The notes below the pieces were generated by a model, which saw nothing but the letters and a program-made list of their open reading frames with translations, was not told the origin of the DNA and did not search any database. A stretch of 64,000 nt of DNA from Bemisia tabaci (lineage: Eukaryota; Arthropoda; Insecta; Hemiptera; Aleyrodidae): NCBI RefSeq assembly GCF_918797505.1, contig NC_092793.1:59291749-59355748 (forward strand), in the 5' to 3' direction. This document shows positions 12,401 through 23,900 of this stretch, in pieces. The position numbers and the translations under genes are program-made. How positions within the stretch are numbered: the first letter of the stretch is position 1; each line of letters opens with the position of its first letter.

Positions 12401-14364
12401 TAGGAGAACAAGGGACAAGCGTTTCTGTATTGCCTGCTGAATCATCTCATCAGAATGAATCTTTAACCACATTATTAGTAGAACTGAATGAATGTATCAC
12501 CAGTGCACCCACAGCCAAATTCGTCACAAAATTCACAACTACCAGTGATAAGAGGAGCAAAGGAATGTCTATGACACTACCCGACTCAAAAACAAAAGAA
12601 ACTACTGACCCTTGTTCAGAGGGTGATGTTGCCAGAGTGACAAGACCAGAAATTACAACTTGTTTTGAAAATGACCCAAGAACGTTGGATGTCTTGCGGT
12701 TAAAAATTGAAAGTTCCGGTTCTAAAGTTGAGGAAGTAAACTTAAAGAAAAACAAAGACACCTTAACATTAAACAGCGTCCCATCCACTATACTACATCC
12801 ATCAGATCTCTGTGCTGCAACAGAGCCAGGGTCATTTGAAACTAAAGATGAATCACTCGCAGAACAATCTGTAAGACACCTGAGTTGTGCTGATAAGATG
12901 AAACTTGGAGAAATACTGAAACAATCAGGTAATAAAGACAAAAATCGGAAATGGCTAAAGCACGATGCAGAGACAGGAAAAAATACTTTTAAAAAACCGT
13001 ACCAAATGTATCTCAATATGCTTAACTTGCTCACAAAGAAGTCTGCGAGATCCAGTGCCAAAAAATTGAATGACATACGAATGCAGGAGCAATCATCTGA
13101 TCAAGTAAGCCCAAAAATTGCCTTGCAAGAGGAAGCAACATTAGAAAATAATACTGCTGAGGACTATGATACAGATTCACCTCAAGTCCACAAGAGCCAG
13201 TCTAGCAGGCCAATCATGCTGCCTCCTGATTTAGGAAATTCTAAGTCCAATAATGAGATTTCTCCTTCTGATGAAAAAAACAGTGTCGATTTGATGCTAA
13301 CAAAGAAAGCAAATGAAAGGTCATTGATTCTGCCTACTGACAGAACAAATCTTGAGGATCGAACGTTAATATCCTCTCAGTTCAAACCTAGAAAAGCTTC
13401 CCATCTTCAATACTTCAGGCAGCGTCTCTTAAAAGAAGATGAGAGGGAAAAGTCGAAAAAGAGAAAGAGTAAAAAATCGAAAAATGAAAAAGAACCATCA
13501 GTTTATGAAGACTTGGTTGAAGAGAGAATTTTAGAATCTAAAACGGATGATACAAATACGGGTGATCTTCGGATGACAACCGTAGGAAAACCACGGAGTG
13601 AAATTAAAGCCCTTTTACATGTTTTACGTAGATCAAAAGTAAATAAGTCTCCTAAATACTGTCCAAAGGATACAATTACATACTTATCTAAATCTGCTAT
13701 GAGTGATGGTGATGGAGATAGCTACGATATGAAACAAACATTCCATGGAGAAAAAGAGGACAGGTTTGCAGACGTAAAGACCGAGACCGAAGGAGAAGAA
13801 CCGGCTGAGCAGTATCCACTAAAGCAGCTGAAAAAGGAAGCTATGAGGGGAAAAAATCTTGAGGACGAAACTGAATTTAGAACTGAGCCTAAGAAATTCT
13901 TCAGTGAGCAAGGCTTCAACAGTGTAAATAGAGCTCATATTAGACAAAGAGAAAAAAATATCAAATATGGATTCAATGCTAATAGCAGCCACCCTAGACG
14001 TAACCATCAGACCAAATTTAGGATCTTCAAACAGCTTGTGCCTCGTTTTGTTTTCAAAGATCCTTGCACAAAGAGCTTGGATGAACAAATGAATCATCAT
14101 AATGGATTTTGGCACAAAACAGTGGACCTAGGGTTGAATGATGATGCAAATTATTCGAAGGAATCTGTAAAAATGCTGGGTAAAAAACCTAAGAAAGTTT
14201 TATTAGTTCAGAAAAAGAGTCACTCCCGCAAATTTCCTGACAAGGAAGGGAGACGCACAAAAGAAAGCATTGATCCTGTTTCAGCTTTGGTACAGCTGAT
14301 GAGAAGTGAGCAGGAAAGTGAACACAAAATGCTGTACAACAGACAGGTTGAGGATGAAGTTTAG
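9348..14364 (+). CDS. Predicted large secreted, charged, low-complexity protein with C-x2-C-GKKKR repeats
   Basis: Two exons: 9348-9431 and 10435-14364. The intron starts gtaggt and ends ttttaccag. The phase-0 join gives 1,337 residues. Residues 1-28 look like a signal peptide: MRLFFTITSILLQVV is hydrophobic and is followed by TSQ and a Ser/Pro/Asn-rich linker. The rest is dominated by Lys, Glu, Asp, Asn and Ser. It contains two 38-residue tandem units (about residues 136-211), a very acidic stretch just after them (about 215-270), and four motifs of the form D-x-Q-x-P-x-x-C-D-x-C-G-K-K-K-R, one degenerate. A basic block, KKRKSKKSK, lies near residue 1040 and would fit a nuclear localisation signal. 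There is no catalytic domain or transmembrane segment after the leader. I recognise no family. Signal peptide plus NLS-like blocks fits salivary or host-directed effectors of sap-feeders, but that is inference. Coding could extend upstream, because the frame before 9348 is open in this exon. A possible ATTAAA poly-A signal lies at 14585. Confidence 0.75.
9549..9762. mobile_element. Short inverted-end element in the intron of the secreted-protein gene
   Basis: The left end caggggtcgttcataa and the right end ttatgaatggcccctt are imperfect inverted repeats. The interior is GC-richer than its surroundings and includes 'acgtaagtaacgtag', which recalls the element at 49021-49480. Non-coding. Confidence 0.5.
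10756..10983 (+). repeat. Two tandem 114-bp coding units
   Basis: Units 10756-10869 and 10870-10983 are nearly identical (a handful of substitutions) and exactly 38 codons each, so the frame is kept. Each encodes a segment starting EVNLHINEDKVVDSQSPANC and ending LNKTEM, with the C-D-x-C-G-K-K-K-R motif inside. The high identity suggests a recent duplication or homogenisation. Confidence 0.9.
11767..11859 (+). other. Further pair of Cys-Lys motifs in the secreted protein
   Basis: The codons from 11767 read DNQCRIKGDKCDKR and those from 11812 read DDQYPIRCDECGKKKR. Both align with the motif of the two tandem units. In the first, Gly replaces the leading Cys and two Lys are missing, so it is a decayed copy. 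Together the protein has three intact motifs and one decayed motif. A two-Cys knuckle next to a basic run could bind metal or nucleic acid, but a lone C-x2-C lacks the second pair of a zinc finger. Confidence 0.7.
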
Positions 14365-17300
14365 AATGATTTCAGTGTAAGAGATAAAAATGACGGAAAT
14401 AATTGACATCTTAAAACAGCATTAATGACTTGGGAAGACCAGATGACAAAAAACATACAATATTTTATAGATCTGAGAGCCTTGAAATACATTTCAGAAA
14501 TTCTCAAAATACACAGAGAAAAATTCTGGCAAAGGCAGGTCAAATGAAGAGGAAATCAACTTTGTAAATAGTACCTAGAAGTAAATTAAAATAAGATTAC
14601 ATACTTGACATTAGAGAAGTCATTTCCAAAGCTCAGTTAAGGAGAGCGTATCTCTGATCGCAGCTTTCCAAAGCTCCGTTTATGTTTATCTTTCTATAGC
14701 AACTAATCAATAATATTTCTTTTAATGCTCTATGAAGTTGTTCCACTGTTTCAAAAAAATTTACTGAGAATCTCAAGGAAACATTATAATTCGTTTCTTC
14801 ATAAGGAATTGAACATATTTGGATAATTTGAAACATTTCTACCAAAAACGAATTTTTCGACTTTAGCCATCTATTTTTTCTTCTTTTTTCATTTTCTGTC
14901 AAAACTTTTACACATGCATTTTTTGACAACTTGATAGTGGTGGCAGTAAAAACCTGTAAACTAAACCACAGGAGAGTCATGGTTTTCAACTTGATTAGTA
15001 TTCAAGTATTCAAGGCATTACTATGGTAAGTAACACATGATACGTCAAGCCTCAAACCAGGGATTGTTCTGTATTATTGAGAAGAGTTCTCTTAAAAATT
15101 TGATTGATAAGAAATGAGACTTAAGCTTCTTGGCGCTTGCCTCATACCTCACATCTAAGGCATCTATGAATCTTTCTTGTCTTGATTAAAGTCTGCCAAA
15201 GTTCTGAAGGAAAATTAAGTAAGATGATAGGTTGTGTAGGGATCCAACTAAAGAAATCCACCAAATTTTATGACCCCAAACTCACAAAGCCAAATCTCTT
15301 TTGTGGTCAACGTGAAGTCCATTACCTTAAAACTGCGGATTTTGTCAACGTTATGAATTTCTCCGATTAACATCAACATACACAGGACACCAAAAAAAAA
15401 AAAAAAAAGAAAAATAAAAAATCAACAAGATAAGAAAGAAAATATGATAAAATATATGAAATAGAAAAAGCCTCCTCCTAAAAATTTAAAATTTGGATAG
15501 GAGCTTCAACTTTCAGGATAATCCTCCCTTTGCTCAGCTTACCCCCAAAGGAGATCAGAAGAGCTATGAGGTGATAGAATTTAGACTTCTAAACCTTGGT
15601 TGCTTTCTGTTCCTAAAGAGATTATGTCAAATTTGCAATCGAACAGCAAGTCGTTACATGATAAAATAGCAAAGGCATAGTCTTCCCCTTCGATGGATTA
15701 TATTTTGACAGGGAAACAAGCTAATGAAAACTTTCTGGAGCCAATTTAGGTTAAAATTCTTAGTTCCTAAGGTGAATTTCCTACTCGACAATTTTCAGGG
15801 TCTACAACTTTGGACCACTTAAAAAATTGAGGAAAAAACTTGGTGCAGGTGGCCTGAATTACCCTATACTTCACAGCAGTCAGTTACAGGTAATACTGAA
15901 GACCTGACAGTGATTTCTTTGAAATCTAATAATAATTTTGCAATAAAAAAATGAAGTGAACAATAATCAATTTTTTATTCACCTTGAAAGAGGGATTTCT
16001 AAATACACAAACAAATAGACAGAAGACAATGACTAATAATAATAATAATAATAAGAAAAAAAATTAAATCAGAAAACGATTAAATTATGGGCACACCATC
16101 AGCATAAACGGTGCGAGACGATTTTCATAATTGAATACCATGGATCTGCACGCTATAAAGCCTTAGTGAGGTGGGATCACAGTCTATATAATTATGTATA
16201 GCAGTTGGTTGCAATTCATCTCTTGATGAGGTAGCGCTACTGTATTAATGGTGCCTGCTCATGATAGTGCTCTCGTAAGAAAAATTTGGAGCTGATTTTA
16301 CGATAAATTTGTGCTTTGTACACAATTAAATACAGGAATGAGTATGCCAAAAAAATAAGTTGAAATAATTTTAATCCTAAATACTGAATCTGTAGATTGA
16401 ACTGCTCTTTCTTTTTTGGGAAAAATGAGGGATCCTGAAAATGACTCATAAATATGATTTATTTAAAAACTTTACTGATCGCAGAGAAGTAAATATCTCA
16501 GTCTGGGTTACTCTCATCCTTATTAACTGATTTGCAATTATCGATATTAAAAGTGTATAAATTTAATTGTATAAATTAATATCAATTAAAAATCATGAGC
16601 CATCAACCCCCCCCCCCCCCCCTTGTATGACCTATCCATGTCAAAATTGTAATGCTCCCTTTATACTGATAGGGTGCTGTAATTTACCGATCTTCAACAA
16701 CAATAAAATTTAATAAAGACAACAACGTTAATTCAATTAAGTAGGTTAAGATATACTTAGCACAAAATTACAAATGACCTAAATTGAAAAATTACGATGA
16801 TGCCTTCATGTAAAAATAAACTCTGGGTGAAAGATTTTCATTTTTTTATTTTGCATAGAATTGGAATTATTGAAAATTCAATAAAACATGAACGTTAACT
16901 TAACACTATAATACTGACTATATATAAAATGCCATGATACTGTTGATTTTAGTTGGACTGAATTGACAGTGTTTGTCTAGTCTGAAAAGTTGAATCCTGG
17001 ATGAACTCACTTTTTACGCTTACAAGAGAATAGAATGGAATTTAAATTAAATTAATGATCGGAGGAGATTAGAATGAAATGACTGTTGTTATCTATAATG
17101 CAAAATTCATTGCAAGAGGCAGTAATAGCTTAATATATCAATAGCCAAATGGAAAAAATGTTTTATTCATTCCAACGATTAAAAATTTCTGATTGTGTTT
17201 CATTTTCTCCAAGGAAAACTAATCAAAATTTATACTTGCAGTTTTGTGTGATTGTCATTGAATTATTAAAGAAAATTCCTTGAAAAAGAAACCTTTGGTT

Positions 17301-17879
17301 GGTTTTCATTTCAGAAAATAAAACATGTGCTGAAACACACAAAACTGCGACCTAAAAACGCATTTTTCCACTTTAGCTATTGATAAATAACCAGCCTACC
17401 ATTCCCTGAAGTTAAACCTCCAATTTGGTTCAACATTATTCCCAATTTGCTGAACACGCAGCGAATTAATCCAGTTTGAGTGCAATTCTAATTTGAAAAC
17501 TGGCTGGGAGTCCACGTTTTGAATCGTGCAATCTTGGTCAAAAGTTTTGAATATCCTAAGAGTTTAAATTATTGCATTATTTAAAAATTCTTAGCGTAAT
17601 TACATCACAGTTGCTTATTGACTGTGTCAAGTTTGTAATACTGAAACTACAAGCTACTTAATCATTACATTTGTTTGACCGGAGGATGGAGATTTGGCAT
17701 TAAAACACTCTGACATGGTAGGAACTCCATCACTGAGAGACACTTATGGATATTAAACAGGTAAATACAAGAAAAGAGAAAGCTTGTTCAGACAGTCAGA
17801 AAATAAATGGGACAAGTCGGCAAATAGATGAGTGCAAGTATAAAAGATTAAATTTAAAAAGCACATACGTTCTGAGCAG
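14365..17879. other. Convergent intergenic region
   Basis: This lies between the stop of the secreted-protein gene and the stop of ACOX, which face each other. It holds a poly-A run near 15392, an (AAT)n microsatellite at about 16036-16055 and poly-C at 16607-16622. It also holds diverged copies of a dispersed repeat (about 14740-14900 and 17230-17420, with the motif 'ttttccactttagc'). A 118-codon minus-strand ORF at 14633-14989 overlaps one of those copies and is not credited as a gene. Confidence 0.5.
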
Positions 17880-17975
17880 CTAGAGTTTGGATTTCATGGC
17901 AATCTCACTCCACCATACAGGTCTTTCTGCAATTCCTCCATGCTGCGTATATGCTTCTTCAAGATGCTTATAAAC
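17880..17975 (-). CDS. ACOX: ACOX terminal exon with peroxisomal targeting signal
   Basis: Acceptor tttatttttctag precedes [14 protein letters not shown]. The exon ends MKSKL, stop TAG at 17880-17882. The ADGE|VYKHL junction matches the family's 'GxYDGEVYKHL' region, so this is the true last coding exon even though it is only 31 codons. SKL is the consensus PTS1, read by PEX5. Confidence 0.92.
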   Translation of the reverse strand, partial: VYKHLEEAYTQHGGIAERPVWWSEIAMKSKL

Positions 17976-20900
17976 CTAGAAAAATAAATGGAATAAGATC
18001 AGATATGCAAAGATTTAGTATTTTATGATAAATGATGGAAATAGGCATTGTGGAAACTTGGCAGACTAGAACTCTCTTTGGCGTAAGACAAAGACTGCCC
18101 TCTCAGAGCATCTCTCTCTGGACGGACAGCTTCGAGTGAACATAACTTTTGTTTGGTTTGACACATTTTATACTCATCGGAACGGCGACACCAATACCTC
18201 AATTTAGAGTTCATCAACACTCATCAGCACAAAATACCAAGAAATTAGGTGCAGTTAAATTAAAATATTATTAGAAATGATGTTCTTTATGACCTTTTGG
18301 GTCAATCAGCATTTCGCATCAAATTTTACATTTGCCCAAGTCAAAAAAAGGGCAGGGCTAAAAGGTGAATTTTTCGGCACTGTCACACAAATTTCCTTGT
18401 GGGGATGTGCTACTGTTACTAAGGGTTTGGTCATTTGATTTTTATATGTTACAGGATAACGACCTACATCTTAAAAGCGTTACAGAGGGGGAGGGGGAGT
18501 TAAAAAATCCAAAATTTAGCAATACGTATTTTAGGAATGGCTCCTATTCTCAAAATTGGCACAACGAAAGTTCAATTTTCAAAACTCATCATGCTCAGAA
18601 AATCGAAAAAGGACATCACATCGATAATATCAAAATCTAGCCATGCAGCTTTTCATGCAGGGTCCTTTAGGATAGAATTTACACAAAATAAAAGCTTCCA
18701 ATAACAAAAAGAGCATTCAGTCAAAAGCTGCTTATGTCTAGGAACTAGACCTGTGCCATTATGAATTTTTCAATTCAATTACAATTCGATTACGATTAAC
18801 GAAGTCAATCGCGATTACGATCACGATTACGATTAAAATCGGGAAAAACTGAAAAAGTAAAACAGACTGCAATAATTTTTTTTTCTTTTCTCTTTTTTTG
18901 GTGACTATAAACAAAGTTATTTTTTGGCTTTCATGACCAAAAACAAAGTTGAAGTATATAAGTTCTTGAAGGTATTTTTCTTAAAAAGTTTAAAAGCTGA
19001 TAGTTTTTCTCCGATATTTTATTTTCTTCTTTCACTTGAGGTTGACTCACTGTCTATTTTTCCAAAAGATCCTTCCCACTCAAAATATACTGGACTTCTT
19101 CCCCGCTTTTTGGCTCAAAAAGAATGGAGAAGATCTTTTAAACTGATGATCTATACTGTCGGCCTCTCCAATAAAAAGTATTCAAAGAACTTTTCTCATC
19201 GACGTGAAATCGCGGCACAAGCCCGATAGGAATATTTTCGCAGGGTTATCACTATTTTCAGTGCGAGTTTTTACGGCTAGGGGCTAGCAGTGCACTACTG
19301 TAGACAGGACGCAAATTCGAACAAACGCGGCAGGAGTTTCAAATTCAAAATGCGGCGCGAACCTGGACATTCGTGAAGTCAAATTAATCAATTCAATCAC
19401 GATTAATTTCTCAAACCGATTACGTTTACGATGAAACAAATTAATCGCTATTACAATTAATGTTTGATCAATCGCACAGGTCTACTAGAAACCTTTCAAA
19501 GAGATTTTTGCAGATTCATAGGTTAAGATTTGCAGAGTCTTAAAAAATACTGAGTTTCACCACTTAAGGTAAATGCCTATGAGGAATTAATCTGAAAATT
19601 AGTGGAGGAACTTACTTCTCCGTCAGCAAAACCAAGTACAGAGTTGAGAATAAAGTCAGGAGGAGCAAATGCATCAGCTAATGCTACAGCGTCTGGTCTT
19701 AAAAGCTGACATACTTCCAAAATAGCTTCTGAGGTCAATTTTGATAATGATGGACCGGATGCGTAGCCACCTGTCATAGGAAATAATCATTGGATTAAGT
19801 GGTTCAAAATCAATGAGAGCTCAGACACATAGAAAAAACTACCAGTTACCCTACCATATGTATATCACACATAATTCTATGTGTCACAAGAAAATTTACG
19901 GCAAATAATTTCTCTTTGTACGGAATCTGTTTTAGTACACCTTGAGATTTGTATTCTTAAAAGTCTTTAAACGTTTTTCAAAATCCAGTTAGAAAAATTT
20001 AATTTCAATTTTTGAACCGACAAGTGCTAGGTATCAATATGAATTTCCTTTGTAAAGTATCCTTCTTTTACAGATAACAGAGGCATCTGCTTCTGTGATT
20101 GTCTTCAAACTTTAAACTATCGAGAAAAAGTTTGATTAAGGAATAAAAATAGATGAAACCCAGGAATTTAATCTTCAGCTTATAAAAAAGCGAAAGGTTC
20201 CAAAATGCCAATTGTGCTCCTGATCTGGAATTTCAACTTCTCAGCTGAATTTTTGATTGCCTCACAGGAAGATAGAAAAATATCAAACTTGCCCTACCTA
20301 TTTTAATTTATTGAACAAGGTTAAACAAGAGAGAAAAAGGGAACATCACATTAGAAAGCTGCCTCCGCCTAAAATTTGCCTCTTGCTTGCCAAAATCCAT
20401 AAATCAGGAGCAGCGCATTTTTTGCTATCCTTTTGTTTTAGTCAGAAATTGTTTTACCTTCATAGAAAACACGAAGATGCTTCTGAATACATGTTAGGCC
20501 ATAAAGGATGTGTAGTTTTGCTAAGACTGGTCGTAAAGAAAGATCTGCTTCCTGTATAGATGCAGCAAAATAGTTGAGGACGGTATTCTACGAGAGACCA
20601 AAACATTAGATTAAGATTAGCATTGAGCGGGAAAAAAGAAGTCTTTCGCAATATTTTCATGATTTTCCTCAGAATGATATGTTGTAGTATAATCTATAAG
20701 ACACACTTGGACACGTAATAGGGTTTATAAACTATGGTAACCATGGGCACTTCTAAACTTTCATTTGTTTTTAACTTAAAATTTCAATGCTGACTATTAA
20801 AATGGTAACTCTAATTTCACGTTTTGGTCATGACTAGTGATTTGCAGAGATGCATTTTGTCAGAGTGAGTTAGTAACATACTGCTATTACGAATCTATGG

Positions 20901-23900
20901 AAAAGCAGTCTAAACGCTCTAAAATCTGCGGGCTATCAGTTCAATACATACGTACAGCTAAGAATAGCGTGGCTTGGCGCATAGATTGCAACGAATGTTG
21001 ATGCACACTCATTATTCACAGAAATATTGATTTTTTAGTTGTTTTTCACTTTTATTAATTTTTATTTGTCCAATTTAATTTTTCTTAGTATCCTCATGTA
21101 ATTAAAAATTAAAAATGTCATTAATTACAATAAAGTTAAAACACATAGAAACAATGAGGTAAAGATTAACAAGTCAATGATTACCTCTGCAAAAGCTAAT
21201 GATAGGGTCTGTGCATAAAACACTTGGACATTATTTTTAGCCATGAATGCGTTTTCACCATCATCCAAAGAGGACGCCAACCGTTGTTTTGTTTCTTTTA
21301 TTAGCCAGCACAGTAACCATTGGTAAGCTTCTATCAAAACTATAACATATCAAAAGATACTTGCTATTAGAACAGACTACAGTCACATAAAGTAAACTTT
21401 GTAATTACATACTGGCAAATTTTTTTAATACATATTTTAAAATATTGAAGGAGCTTCATGAATTTTTTGTGCAGAAATGAAGTACAGACAATGCTTGATC
21501 TAAAATTTTGCGAAACAGTGTTTTACCAGTTGCAGCTTTTGATTTTCCAGTCGCTGCAGAAGTATTAAGATACGCAATTTCCTGGAACCAGCAAAGAAAA
21601 TTCACGGAAAATTTCAATTAAGACGATTGGTTTGTTCTTCTTTAAAAAAACAAAAGCAGAGAGCTACAACATTGCAATCTAAAGTACGCATTTCTTGGCT
21701 TTAGCCATCAATAAAGTCTTGGTTCGAGATACTAACAAGAGTAAACTTCAAACCCTGCATTAATGTCATTTCTTAAAACTTCTTACAGCAGAAAAATATG
21801 AATTTACATGAATCTGAAAAAAAAAAACAAAATTCTAAAACCTTGGGTCATAATAATTTGTCACTTACAATCTACCCTTAAAACTTCATTGACAGAGTTC
21901 GCACTGAACTTGAGTGATAAGTTGCTTTCAAAATTTCTAAGAAATTCCAATTCTGAGGCTGGAAATCTAGCACTGTCAAAATCTAGATCTGGAACTTCAT
22001 CGACTGCTCTAAGTAACCATCTGCTGGTTTGTTGTAAAAGAACATGATTGGCACCCTCATAGGTTACGCAAGGGTCATGATTTGCCCTGATGTCGCCTAG
22101 TCGAGCAGCTGTAAAAAAACATCATGCCATAAAGATTAAAAATCATCAAAAAGGCAATGGAAAAATTGGTTCATGGATCTGGCACATATAGTGATTATTA
22201 GCTGAAAACATCCATAATAAAAAAATTCATGACTTCATCATGACATTATCTAGTTACAGAAAATTTGAATGAAAGAAAGTGCAGACAGGTTACACAACAG
22301 GATGCCACAATATGCAAAGAAAAGTTTGTCGTCTTTCATTAAAGTTTTCATAGTTTCAATCAAAGCTATAAAGGAATGAACCACTGGGTACAAAGTTGGG
22401 CATGCTGATACATGTTCCTTGACCACAATTTCACGTAGAAAACGATTTGCTCAACAAAAATTACTGAAATTAACTCCTTACCAAGATATTTAATGTTTCT
22501 TGGTGCGTGAATTCAAACCTCCCACTAATGAAAAATCAATGATCCACGTTAATCAAATTGCACACTAAACATCACCATGGCAGTCTCTGCAATACGAAAA
22601 TGTGGCAAGCTATATCTTGACGATTTGGCTCAATTATAGCAAATTGTTAACACTTTGAATAATACAGGGTGGGAAAGGGACAATGCTAAATTGAGAAGCC
22701 TGCCAAAACCATTGGAAGATGCGATGTGACTCATGTAAAGTATTGCGTTTCTTATGACCGGGCAATTCAAATTTCCCGTTACTAATGTAATATAAAAACG
22801 TTCATATCTTATTTAGGAGTTGATTTTAGTAATTTTTGATGCAAGAAGTGTGTTTTACATGAAATTCTGATTAAGAATCATGTGTCAGAATACTTAAATT
22901 AGTACCTTGTCTAGTGGCTCACTGAAATTGAGTGAGTTTGCAAGACAGTTAAGTGGGTCAGTAGTGAATTCTTAGACTTTACATGACCCAATTACGTAAA
23001 GTTGGAAACATAAACAATATTCAAAACTGTACGAACTTTAAAACTTAGAGGGAACTAAGAGGGTACCTTTGTGATATCCATGACCTCCACAAGCTTCTCG
23101 ACACTCTTGCACCGCATCTCTACATGTCCAAGTTAGTAAGGCTTTACAACAACAAACGATAGCGTGTACAGCACTAACCATTTGGGACTGAAAAAATTAA
23201 AACCATAAGTAAGATAAAACAATGCAAACTTAAAAATTTGATAATAGAACATGCTATTGTTAATTGGTGTTACGACAGGCAGGAACAAGAAATTACCTAC
23301 CAAAGACTTTAAGGTAAATAGAGGAAGGAATTCACCTTAGATACATTGCTGTTGAGTTCTGTAATTTATAGATGCTAAAATAAAAACTTAGTTAAGAATC
23401 TCTTAAAAACTGATTTCTTCAATTAATTGGTTTAATCATAGAGATTCAACTTCCTTCTAAATCTGCATGATGATTATTCTTTAGGTCAAAAAGTAGATTA
23501 TCTTAAATAAAAGGGCAATGTCACTGGTGGAAACGCGAAAATTCCTTGATGTTAGTTGATAAACTCAGTGTGATCCAAAAGTCCTGCACCACCCCTATAA
23601 CCTGTAGGGTTTCCACCCCTTTTTAAGGTAATTCCTTTAAAATTTTGGCGAGTCCCAAAAATGGCCTGACCGCACTCACAAAATTTTAAGTTTCCATCTC
23701 AATTTGTTCAAAAGTTACAGGGATGATGCCTAGTCCTGGTGTTGCAAGACTTCCTGATCACCCTGTATAGTTACTTTTGATACTAACCTGAGCAAAACCT
23801 GCCCTAAATAACTGTTTTGAAGCAGTGCATCTGCTGACAGTGCACGATTTTTACTACTTCATGAATGGACATCACCTCATTCCCTCATAACAATGCACTG

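Noticed and set aside
11370..13076. Long minus-strand ORFs (254 and 208 codons) opposite the secreted-protein exon
   Set aside because: They are the antisense shadow of a Lys/Glu/Ser-rich reading frame. Leu/Phe/Ser-rich composition is expected from that.
14633..14989. 118-codon minus-strand ORF with a leader-like start (MKTMTLLWFSLQ)
   Set aside because: It overlaps a copy of a dispersed repeat also seen at about 17230-17420 and 29220-29520. The ORF is not preserved in the other copies.
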